Position numbers and translations under genes: made by a program. Below are positions 44,205-51,329 of a stretch of 64,000 nt of DNA, one piece after another (within the stretch, counting starts at the first letter, position 1; every line of letters starts with the position of its first letter). The stretch comes from Pseudomonas deceptionensis (GTDB lineage Bacteria > Pseudomonadota > Gammaproteobacteria > Pseudomonadales > Pseudomonadaceae). A model generated the notes under the pieces. The model was given only the letters and a program-made list of their open reading frames with translations, was not told the DNA's origin and searched no databases. The stretch spans positions 3,431,501-3,495,500 of the forward strand of contig NZ_FNUD01000002.1 in assembly GCF_900106095.1 (NCBI RefSeq). Reading direction: 5' to 3'.

Positions 44205-46033
44205 ACCGATCCCGTTTGATGATGAGCCTTGGCTTATGCGCCGTGCTCGTCGCGTGCAGCACTGCAAAGGTCGCGCAAAAGGAAGCGAGCGAGTTGATCG
44301 AGGCGGGCCAGTACGAAGCCGGCCTGGCACGGATCGAGGACGGACTGCGCGAGAATCCCCGCGATACCGAATTGCACCTTGCCTTGAGCCATGGCCGTGC
44401 CCGCTCGATTACGGCGCTGATGACCGAAGCCGACCAGGACCGCGCCAAGCGCAGTTTTGCGGCAGCCCGCATGGGGTACGGCCGAGTCTTGACCATCGAG
44501 CCGAACAACCGTCGTGCCCAGGACTCCCTGCGTCAACTGGACTACCTGCGCAGCATGGATGAAAAGCTGGAACTGGCCCGGGGCGACCTGCGTCGCGGCG
44601 ACATCTACGGCGCCGACCGTCAGGTCAAGCAGATACTGGAACTGGACCCGAAAAATGACGGTGCCCTGGAACTGCAAGGCAGCATTCGCCTGGTTCAAAG
44701 CCGCAATGTCGTGCAGTACCCACAACTGCGTACCCGTCTTGATCGGCCGGTGACGCTGGAGTTTCGCGATGCCAACCTCAAGACGATCTTCGAAGTGCTG
44801 TCCCAGGTCGCCGGTTTGAATTTCATCTTCGACAAGGACCTGCGCCCGGACATGAAAGCCACCATCTTCGTGCGTGACGTGCGCATCGAAGACGCTGTGA
44901 CCTTGTTGCTGCAGCAGAACCAGCTGCACCAGAAAGTGGTGAACGAAAACACCTTGCTGATCTACCCGGATTCGCCGCAGAAGCTCAAGGACTACCAAGA
45001 GCTGGTGATGCGCACCTTCTACTTGACCAGCATCGACGCCAACACCGCGTTGAACATGATCAAGACCATGCTCAAAACCCGTGATGTATTCGTCGACGAG
45101 CGCCTGAACACACTGACCATGCGCGACAGCGAAGATGCCGTTCGCATGGCGGAAAAACTGCTGCAATCCCAGGACCAGTCCAACCCTGAAGTGGTGCTGG
45201 AAGTGGAAGTCATGGAAGTCGCCCGCCAGCGCATTCTCGAACTCGGCCTGCAATGGCCGAACACTTTCGGGGTTCTGAACAGTGCGGGCGGGGATGTGAC
45301 GGTGCTGGATCAACTCAAGGGCATCACTTCCAGCCGGATCAGCATTTCGCCATCGCCCCAGGCCAAGATCAACGCTCAGGACAACGACATCAATACCCTG
45401 GCCAGCCCGGTGATCCGGGTCAGCAACCGCGAACAGGCGCGCATTCATATCGGTCAGCGCGTGCCTATTATCAGCGCCACTGCAGTGCCCTCGACTCAGG
45501 GCCCGGTGATCACCGAAAGCGTCACCTACCTCGATGTCGGCCTCAAGCTTGAAGTCCAGCCCACCGTGCACCTGAACAACGAAGTGGCGATCAAGATCGC
45601 CCTGGAAGTCAGTAACGCCACGCCGCTGCAACCCACCCGTCAAGGCACGATCCCGGTCCAGGTCGACACCCGCAATGCCCAGACCACACTGCGCCTGCAC
45701 GACGGTGAAACCCAGATCCTCGCCGGGCTGGTGCGCAACGACCATGGCGCCACCGGCAACAAGATCCCGGGGCTGGGTGATATTCCATGGCTGGGCCGGC
45801 TGTTCGGGAGCAACAAGGACACCGTTGGCCAATCGGAACTGGTGCTGTCGATCACCCCACGCATCGTGCGCAACCTGCCGTACCAGAGCCCCTCGGACAT
45901 GGAATTCCCTACAGGCACCGAAACCAGCATGCACATACAGGCCCCTGAGCGCGGGATGGCGCCTGCGACCCGCACCGAAATCATCAACAGCCCGGTGGCC
46001 ACCACCACCCAGGTTTTCGTAGAGAAGCCTTGA
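44201..46033 (+). CDS. gspD: Secretin (GspD/PilQ-like) with N-terminal TPR region
   Basis: A 610-residue outer-membrane secretin lipoprotein. The lipobox is LVAC (Cys at about 19). Residues about 25-170 are tetratricopeptide-like helices (EAGQYEAGLARIEDGLRENP), unusual for GspD. Then an STN/N0-like domain (VTLEFRDANLKTIFEVLSQVAGLNF), an N1 domain and the secretin core (VLEVEVMEVARQRILELG, VPIISATAVPSTQGPVITESVTYLDVG, ILAGLVRNDHGATGNKIPGLGDIPWLGRLF) follow. It would form the outer-membrane pore for exporting folded oxidases. It is likely the pore for MnxG and McoA (inference). Confidence 0.93.
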   Translation: MNRSRLMMSLGLCAVLVACSTAKVAQKEASELIEAGQYEAGLARIEDGLRENPRDTELHLALSHGRARSITALMTEADQDRAKRSFAAARMGYGRVLTIEPNNRRAQDSLRQLDYLRSMDEKLELARGDLRRGDIYGADRQVKQILELDPKNDGALELQGSIRLVQSRNVVQYPQLRTRLDRPVTLEFRDANLKTIFEVLSQVAGLNFIFDKDLRPDMKATIFVRDVRIEDAVTLLLQQNQLHQKVVNENTLLIYPDSPQKLKDYQELVMRTFYLTSIDANTALNMIKTMLKTRDVFVDERLNTLTMRDSEDAVRMAEKLLQSQDQSNPEVVLEVEVMEVARQRILELGLQWPNTFGVLNSAGGDVTVLDQLKGITSSRISISPSPQAKINAQDNDINTLASPVIRVSNREQARIHIGQRVPIISATAVPSTQGPVITESVTYLDVGLKLEVQPTVHLNNEVAIKIALEVSNATPLQPTRQGTIPVQVDTRNAQTTLRLHDGETQILAGLVRNDHGATGNKIPGLGDIPWLGRLFGSNKDTVGQSELVLSITPRIVRNLPYQSPSDMEFPTGTETSMHIQAPERGMAPATRTEIINSPVATTTQVFVEKP

Positions 46034-46035
46034 TC

Positions 46036-46509
46036 ATGAACGCCTCGCAACGTGGTTTTACCTTGATCGAAGTCGTGGTGACGCTGGCCCTGATCGGCCT
46101 TTTGGCCGGCATGGCGGCGCCGCTGACCGAGACCGTGGTGCGCCGGGGCAAGGAACAGGAACTGCGCACCGCCCTGTACCAGATTCGCGATGCCATCGAC
46201 GCCTACAAGCGCGCATTCGACGCCGGTTACATCGAGAAGTCCCTGAACAGCAGCGGCTACCCGCCGAACCTGCAAGTGCTGGTGGAGGGTGTACGTGATG
46301 TGCGCAGCGCCAAGGGTGCCAAGTTGTACTTTCTGCGGCGAGTGCCCCATGACCCGCTGACATCGGTCAAACGCGACGACGAGGGCGGGTGGGGGCTGCG
46401 CTCCTACGACAGCTCGGCACAAAGCCCGCGTGAAGGTGAGGACGTGTTTGACGTGTACTCCAAGGCCCGGGGCAAAGGGCTCAACGGCATTGCGTACCGG
46501 GAGTGGTGA
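46036..46509 (+). CDS. Pseudopilin (GspG/GspH-like)
   Basis: A 157-residue type IV pilin-like protein. Prepilin motif RGFTLIEVVVTLALIGLLAG with cleavage after Gly at about residue 7 and Glu at +5. The rest shows ALYQIRDAIDAYKRAFDAGYI, a spine helix, and a C-terminal part with HDPLTSVKRDDEGGWGLRS, like small GspG-type folds. The gene starts 2 bp after the secretin stop. One of three pseudopilins in a row. Confidence 0.88.
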   Translation: MNASQRGFTLIEVVVTLALIGLLAGMAAPLTETVVRRGKEQELRTALYQIRDAIDAYKRAFDAGYIEKSLNSSGYPPNLQVLVEGVRDVRSAKGAKLYFLRRVPHDPLTSVKRDDEGGWGLRSYDSSAQSPREGEDVFDVYSKARGKGLNGIAYREW

Positions 46510-46513
46510 GCTT

Positions 46514-46888
46514 ATGCGCCGGGAAAAAGGTTTTACCCTGCTGGAGCTGATGGTGGTCATGGCAATCATCGCCACGTTGATGACCATCGCCTTGCCGCGC
46601 TACTTCAACAGCCTTGAAGCCTCTAGGGAAACCACCTTGCGCCAGAGCCTGTCGGCGATGCGCGAAGCACTGGATCACTACTACGGCGACACCGGGCACT
46701 ACCCCGAATCCCTGGAGCAATTGGTGGAGCAACGCTACTTGCGCAATCCGCCCATGGACCCGATTGCCGAACGCAAGGACACCTGGGTCCTGGTGCCCCC
46801 GCCTGAAGGCGTGGCGGGCGGGGTGGCAGACATCAAAAGCGGTGCAACCGGGAGGGCGCGTGATGGCAGTCTTTATTCCGAGTGGTAG
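46514..46888 (+). CDS. Pseudopilin (GspG-like)
   Basis: A 124-residue pseudopilin. The motif KGFTLLELMVVMAIIATLM has cleavage after Gly at residue 6, Glu at +5. It carries GHYPESLEQLVEQRYLRNPPMDP, the GspG-type region. GGTGAG precedes the ATG. It ends within the start of the next gene, overlapping by 26 bp. Confidence 0.9.
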   Translation: MRREKGFTLLELMVVMAIIATLMTIALPRYFNSLEASRETTLRQSLSAMREALDHYYGDTGHYPESLEQLVEQRYLRNPPMDPIAERKDTWVLVPPPEGVAGGVADIKSGATGRARDGSLYSEW

Positions 46889-47402
46889 GCCGTCAGGGGA
46901 GGGTGGGTTCACTTACCTGGGCGTGCTGTTCCTGATCATGCTCATGGGCATGGGGCTGGCCAGTGCCGGTCAGTTGTGGTCGACCGCTGCGCGCCGCGAT
47001 CGCGAACGTCAATTGCTGTGGGTCGGCACTCAGTATGCCCAAGCGTTGCGTAGCTACTACCGCGTTTCGCCGGGCCTGGCCCAATACCCCAAAGCCCTCG
47101 AAGACCTGTTGCAGGACGAGCGCTTCCCCGATGCCAAACATCATATCCGCCAGCTTTATCCGGACCCGATCGGGGGCGGTGAGTGGAGCCTGCAGCGCGG
47201 TTTTGACGGTCGCATAACGGGCGTCAGCAGCCCGTCCACTGACAAGCCGCTCAAACAGGCGGACTTTCCCGGTCAGTGGTCGGACTTCAACGGAATGGCC
47301 AGTTACACGGATTGGCAATTTGTTGCCGAGAAAGCCTTTCTCGACGGCACATCCGGGCGGAACAAGGGGCCGTCCGGGGCCCGGCAGGGGGTGCAGCCAT
47401 GA
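46863..47402 (+). CDS. Pseudopilin-like protein lacking Glu+5
   Basis: A 179-residue protein with a prepilin-like N-terminus, GGFTYLGVLFLIMLMGMGLA, where the residue five after the cleavage Gly is Gly, not Glu. Absence of Glu+5 is known for GspK, the tip pseudopilin, but this protein is shorter than typical GspK. The remaining part (YPKALEDLLQDERFPDAKHHI, DPIGGGEWSL) resembles the other two pseudopilins. It may cap the pseudopilus. It overlaps csgE by 4 bp, so the curli export genes are coupled to it. Confidence 0.75.
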   Translation: MAVFIPSGRPSGEGGFTYLGVLFLIMLMGMGLASAGQLWSTAARRDRERQLLWVGTQYAQALRSYYRVSPGLAQYPKALEDLLQDERFPDAKHHIRQLYPDPIGGGEWSLQRGFDGRITGVSSPSTDKPLKQADFPGQWSDFNGMASYTDWQFVAEKAFLDGTSGRNKGPSGARQGVQP

Positions 47403-47791
47403 AATGCCGCACGTGGGCCGCCGTGGCCATGGTTCTGCTGATGCCGCTCGGTGCGGCCAGGGGGGACGAAGAAATGCTGGGCTTTATCGTCGATGACACG
47501 ATTTCACACATTGGCCATGACTTTTACTACGCGTTCAGTGAGCGCCTGCGTGCTACCAGCCCGATGGATTTCAACCTGGTGGTACGCGAGCGACCTTCTG
47601 CACGCTGGGGCAGCCTGGTCACGGTGGAATATCAGCAGCGCCTGGTGTACCGGCGCTTTTTGGCCCCTAACACTGTGGAACTCAAGGACGAAGCCTACGA
47701 GGCTGCCGACCTGGTCCGCGGGCAGATTGTCCAGCGCAAGCTGGAAACCTTGTTGCAAGACACCACGGACCTTGAGAGGGACGAACTATGA
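47399..47791 (+). CDS. csgE: Curli assembly factor CsgE
   Basis: A 130-residue periplasmic protein. A signal peptide ends at ARG (about residue 22). The CsgE core is DDTISHIGHDFYYAFSERL, NLVVRERPSARWGSLVTVEY and VYRRFLAPN. CsgE caps the CsgG channel and selects curli subunits. It overlaps its neighbours on both sides by 4 bp (pseudopilin before, CsgF after). Confidence 0.92.
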   Translation: MKCRTWAAVAMVLLMPLGAARGDEEMLGFIVDDTISHIGHDFYYAFSERLRATSPMDFNLVVRERPSARWGSLVTVEYQQRLVYRRFLAPNTVELKDEAYEAADLVRGQIVQRKLETLLQDTTDLERDEL

Positions 47792-48207
47792 AAACAAAAA
47801 CACGTGCGCAGCATGCCTGCCTCTGGCTGTTTTGCCTGGGAGGTTGTGGTCTGGCCCAGGCCACCGAGCTGGTCTACACGCCCATTAACCCGTCGTTTGG
47901 CGGCAACCCGTTGAACGGCACATGGTTGCTGAACAATGCCCAGTCGCAGAATGACTTCGACGATCCTGACATCAAAGCGCGAATCACGCCTGTCGGCACC
48001 TCGGCCCTCGAACGCTTTACCAGCCAACTGCAGTCGCGGTTGCTGGGGCAGTTGCTGGACAACATCTCCACCGGCAACACGGGGAGCCTGTCCACTGACG
48101 CTTTTATCGTCAACGTTACCGATGACTCCGGGGCACTGACCATTGTCGTGACCGACCGGGCGACCGGTGAAATCTCGGAAATCCAGGTTAATGGCCTCGC
48201 TCCCTGA
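47788..48207 (+). CDS. csgF: Curli assembly factor CsgF
   Basis: A 139-residue exported protein. After the signal peptide (ending about AQA) the mature start TELVYTPINPSFGGNPLNG is the CsgF signature, the part that inserts into the CsgG pore. NNAQSQNDFDDP and the C-terminal SGALTIVVTDRATGEISEIQVN follow. CsgF links the amyloid nucleator to the secretion pore at the cell surface. Confidence 0.95.
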   Translation: MKTKTRAQHACLWLFCLGGCGLAQATELVYTPINPSFGGNPLNGTWLLNNAQSQNDFDDPDIKARITPVGTSALERFTSQLQSRLLGQLLDNISTGNTGSLSTDAFIVNVTDDSGALTIVVTDRATGEISEIQVNGLAP

Positions 48208-48238
48208 TGGGGCTTTGGGTCGATGGGGAGAAATGGAC

Positions 48239-49099
48239 ATGAAGACAATACTGATGCTGGGGCTATTGTGTGCCGCCTTGCAGGGTTGCAGCCTGCGCGA
48301 CACGGTATCGGCCGAACAGGATACCGAGGCACCGACCCTGACACCTCGGGCGTCGACCTACTATGACTTGCTGAAAATGCCCCGGCCCAAAGGCCGTCTG
48401 ATGGCCGTGGTTTACAACTTTCGCGATCAGACCGGGCAATACAAGCCGACGCCGGCCAGCTCGTTTTCCACGAGCGTCACCCAGGGTGCGGCGAGCATGT
48501 TGATGGACGCCATGCAGTCCAGCGGCTGGTTCGTGGTGCTTGAGCGTGAAGGCCTGCAGAACCTGCTGACCGAGCGCAAGATCATTCGTGCCTCGCAGAA
48601 AAAAGCCGATACGCCGATCAATATCCAGGGTGAGCTGCCACCGCTCCAGGCGGCTAACCTGATGCTCGAAGGCGGCATCATTGCCTACGACACCAACGTG
48701 CGCAGCGGCGGGGAGGGCGCGCGTTATCTGGGCATCGACATTGCCCGGGAGTATCGGGTCGATCAGGTATCGGTAAACCTGCGGGCGGTGGATGTGCGCA
48801 GCGGCCAGGTACTGGCGAATGTCATGACCAGCAAGACCATCTACTCGGTAGCCCGCAGTGCCGGGGTATTCAAGTTCATCGAGTTCAAGAAACTGCTTGA
48901 GGCCGAAGTGGGCTACACCACCAACGAACCGGCGCAGCTGTGTGTCTTGTCGGCGATTGAATCGGCGGTCGGGCATCTGGTGGCCCAGGGCATTGAGCGC
49001 AAGATGTGGCAGGTGGCGGGAGACAGCTCAACCCCATTGCAGAATGAAACGCTGGGCCGTTACTTGTCCCAAAACAAAATAGACCCCGACGCTGAATAA
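48239..49099 (+). CDS. csgG: Curli secretion channel CsgG
   Basis: A 286-residue outer-membrane lipoprotein with lipobox LQGC (Cys at about 17). CsgG landmarks are MAVVYNFRDQTGQYKP, FSTSVTQGAASMLMDAM, WFVVLEREGLQNLLTERKII, EGGIIAYDTNVRSGG, YRVDQVSVNLRAVDVRSGQVLANV and KTIYS. It forms the nonameric pore that exports curli subunits. The ATG at 48239 is chosen because GGGGAG is eight bases upstream; the ATG at 48233 is too close. It is the last gene of the operon that began at 39493. Confidence 0.96.
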   Translation: MKTILMLGLLCAALQGCSLRDTVSAEQDTEAPTLTPRASTYYDLLKMPRPKGRLMAVVYNFRDQTGQYKPTPASSFSTSVTQGAASMLMDAMQSSGWFVVLEREGLQNLLTERKIIRASQKKADTPINIQGELPPLQAANLMLEGGIIAYDTNVRSGGEGARYLGIDIAREYRVDQVSVNLRAVDVRSGQVLANVMTSKTIYSVARSAGVFKFIEFKKLLEAEVGYTTNEPAQLCVLSAIESAVGHLVAQGIERKMWQVAGDSSTPLQNETLGRYLSQNKIDPDAE

Positions 49100-49120
49100 C
49101 CGAATTACTACGTGTGCCAG

Positions 49121-49256
49121 TCATCGCGAGCAGGCTCGCTCCCACAGGCTTTGCAGTACTCAATGTGTGTGGGGGGGAGCGAGCCTGCTCCCACAGGTTC
49201 AGCAGTGCCCGCAACACCTCAAACCACACCCGTGGGAGCGAGCCTGCTCGCGATGA
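49121..49256. repeat. REP-like repeats in inverted arrangement (BIME-like)
   Basis: A 25-base unit at 49121-49145 (TCATCGCGAGCAGGCTCGCT plus CCCAC) is the exact reverse complement of 49232-49256. A third, partial unit lies at 49170-49197. This GAGCxGGCTCGC-type palindrome is a common extragenic repeat in fluorescens-group Pseudomonas. It sits in the 3' gap between csgG and the convergent amyloid gene. Confidence 0.85.
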
Positions 49257-49284
49257 CTGGCAGGCACGCAGCCTGCGCAGCCAT

Positions 49285-49325
49285 AAAAAAACCGCGGCCC
49301 CGTATGAAGGGGCCGCGGTTTTTTT
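49285..49325. terminator. Strong bidirectional terminator between csgG and csgA-like genes
   Basis: A run of seven A, CCGCGGCCCC, a short loop, GGGGCCGCGG and a run of seven T form an exact 10-bp stem with T tracts on both strands. It ends both converging operons. Confidence 0.93.
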
Positions 49326-49334
49326 GCCTCGGGT

Positions 49335-50783
49335 TTACTGCTGAAACACGGACGCCTGGTTGGCCGAACCGGATTGCTGCACGGTCGCCAGTTGCGTTAC
49401 GCCACTCTGGTCGACACGGGCTATGTTGCCTGTCCCGCCCTGGGTCACGTAAGCCACGTTTTGTGTATCTGCCTGTTTGACAGTGATCTGGTTGTCACTG
49501 CCATACAGTTGTGCGGTGTACGCCTGGTTGCCACTGCCGGACTGTTCGAACGTGGTGCTGTTGCCGTCGCCGCTGGAGAAGCCCTGGGCCAGGTTGGTGG
49601 TGCCGCGCTGGTCAGCGATGAGGATGTTGTCGCTGCCGTTTTGATCGAAGTACAGCTCGTTGTAGTTGTCGGCCTGACTGATGGTGGTTGCGTTGCCGGT
49701 GCCTGACTGATGGGTCGTCATGATGTGGCCGACGCCGTCCTGGGTGAAGCTGGCCACGTTGCCACTGCCCACCTGGTTGACCGTTGCGCGCTGGTCCTTG
49801 CCAAACTGGCCACCCGCTTGCGGGCCTTTCCAGTTGCTGGCGTAGACCTTGTTGTCATTACCCAGCGAGGTGGCCGTGAGCACCTGGTTTTCACCGGCCT
49901 GATAGGTGAAGTGCACGTTGCCCGTGCCTTCCTGGTAAAGCGCCAAAGTCGAGCTGACCGACTCAAACTGGTCGGCGTAGATGGCATTCAGATCACCCAC
50001 CTGCAGGATCTGGGCGAAGTTGTTCTCGCCAAAGCTTTGGTCGACCACCGCTTCGTTGCTCAGTCCGTACTGATTGATGGTGGTCAGGCTGCCGGTCTGG
50101 GTCTCTTGCCAGACTTCGGTGCCGTTGTAATCGCCGTACTGGTTGACCGTCACATTGCCACCCAAGCCGTTGCGCTGATCGGCGTAGGCGTAGTTGCCAT
50201 CGCCTGCCTGGTTGATATCGATCTGGCCGGCTGTGTGGAACACCTGTTCAGCCGTGCCGTAGTTGGCATTGCCGTACTGGATGACCAGGGCATTGTTGGC
50301 GACACCCGCAGACATCTGCTCGATATTGGCTTCGTTGCTGTCGCCGAACTGGAACGTTTTGCCCGTGGTCCCGTCCTGACTGTCCTGATAGATAAACGAA
50401 AAGTTGCCGACGCCTTGCTGCAGTTGCAGCGCGACGCTGCCCCCTTCGCCGATTGACTGGCTGGCGTGGCTGACGTTGAAGGATCCGAGCTGTTGCTGGG
50501 TGATGGTGCTGGCGTTCTCATACAGTTGCTCGCCGTAAGCCGCGTTGTAATCACCCTCCTGATGCTGCTCTATGGGGCTGGTCGCGTGGTCTTGTACCGC
50601 GGCAGCGTCGTTGCCCTGGCCTGACTGCTGCTGGTTGGCGGTGCTGAGCGGGGCCTGGCTTTGCTTCACATCGGCAATGTTGGCCGTGCCGTACTGGTTT
50701 TGGGTGGACAGGCTGTCGTCAGCCATGGACTGGGCACTGACAATGACCAGGATGGCGGCGGTGAGGGGCGTCAGTTTAAACAT
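49335..50783 (-). CDS. Long curli-like amyloid subunit (CsgA-like)
   Basis: A 482-residue exported protein with a signal peptide (cleavage after SMA) and about 20 imperfect repeats of the form (G/S)xxNxAxxxQ, for example GSGNVASFTQ, GTGNATTISQ and SGSGNQAYTAQ. Internal Gln and Asn at fixed spacing are the amyloid-forming pattern of curli. E. coli CsgA has five repeats, so this protein is much longer. It ends SANQASVFQQ. GGAGG precedes the ATG. It converges on csgEFG and is co-transcribed with the next three upstream genes. No gene symbol is used, as orthology to CsgA is not proven. Confidence 0.85.
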   Translation of the reverse strand: MFKLTPLTAAILVIVSAQSMADDSLSTQNQYGTANIADVKQSQAPLSTANQQQSGQGNDAAAVQDHATSPIEQHQEGDYNAAYGEQLYENASTITQQQLGSFNVSHASQSIGEGGSVALQLQQGVGNFSFIYQDSQDGTTGKTFQFGDSNEANIEQMSAGVANNALVIQYGNANYGTAEQVFHTAGQIDINQAGDGNYAYADQRNGLGGNVTVNQYGDYNGTEVWQETQTGSLTTINQYGLSNEAVVDQSFGENNFAQILQVGDLNAIYADQFESVSSTLALYQEGTGNVHFTYQAGENQVLTATSLGNDNKVYASNWKGPQAGGQFGKDQRATVNQVGSGNVASFTQDGVGHIMTTHQSGTGNATTISQADNYNELYFDQNGSDNILIADQRGTTNLAQGFSSGDGNSTTFEQSGSGNQAYTAQLYGSDNQITVKQADTQNVAYVTQGGTGNIARVDQSGVTQLATVQQSGSANQASVFQQ

Positions 50784-50810
50784 GATGAAACCTCCAGGTA
50801 GCGCAGTGCT

Positions 50811-51272
50811 TTAGCGATATTGTTTGACTGAAACGCTCATGCCATTGCCGGCCTGGTTGACGGCGCTTTGCAGCCCCGTACCTGCCTGATTGATGGTGGC
50901 GTCGTTGTTGTTGCCGTTCTGGGATATCTGCGCACGGTTGTGACTGCCGCTCTGGCTGATGTCAGCGCTATTGCCACTGCCTTGCTGGGTGATGATTGCC
51001 ATCAGGTCGTTGCCCTGTTGCAGGATGAAGGCTTCCTGATTGCTGCCCGACTGGACAATGGTGCCGAGCAGTGACTGGCCGTTCTGTTGCACGTGCGCGG
51101 TATTGGCCTGTCCGTACTGGTTGATCAAGGCTTGCTGGCCAACCGGCGCGGGCAACTCGCCAAGGTCGGCAGTGGCGGCAAGGTCGTCGTTTTCCATCAA
51201 GTCATCGGCCTGCGCTCCCGCGCTGCAACTGAGCGCAAGCATGCAGAGCAGGGCGACGGTTGAAGTGTTCAT
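50811..51272 (-). CDS. Short curli-like subunit (CsgB-like nucleator)
   Basis: A 153-residue exported protein with signal peptide (cleavage after AQA), an acidic stretch (DDLMENDDLAATADL) and then curli repeats such as GSNQEAFILQQGNDLMAIITQQ, GSGNSADISQ and GNNNDATINQ. It ends GMSVSVKQYR, and a basic/aromatic C-terminal repeat of this kind resembles CsgB, the surface-bound nucleator. It lies 27 bp before the large subunit. GGAGG precedes the ATG. Confidence 0.82.
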   Translation of the reverse strand: MNTSTVALLCMLALSCSAGAQADDLMENDDLAATADLGELPAPVGQQALINQYGQANTAHVQQNGQSLLGTIVQSGSNQEAFILQQGNDLMAIITQQGSGNSADISQSGSHNRAQISQNGNNNDATINQAGTGLQSAVNQAGNGMSVSVKQYR

Positions 51273-51329
51273 GGGTTGTCCTCCGGCAGGAGACCCGCCC
51301 CATCAGCGAAAGGCTGATGGGGCGCAGGC

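Noticed and set aside
44234..45934. A 566-codon open frame antisense to the secretin gene
   Set aside because: Shadow of gspD, whose domains are clear on the plus strand.
49335..51272. Repetitive DNA that could suggest a CRISPR array or satellite
   Set aside because: The repetition is at the protein level (Gln/Asn curli repeats) inside intact reading frames with signal peptides; spacing and sequence are too irregular for CRISPR.
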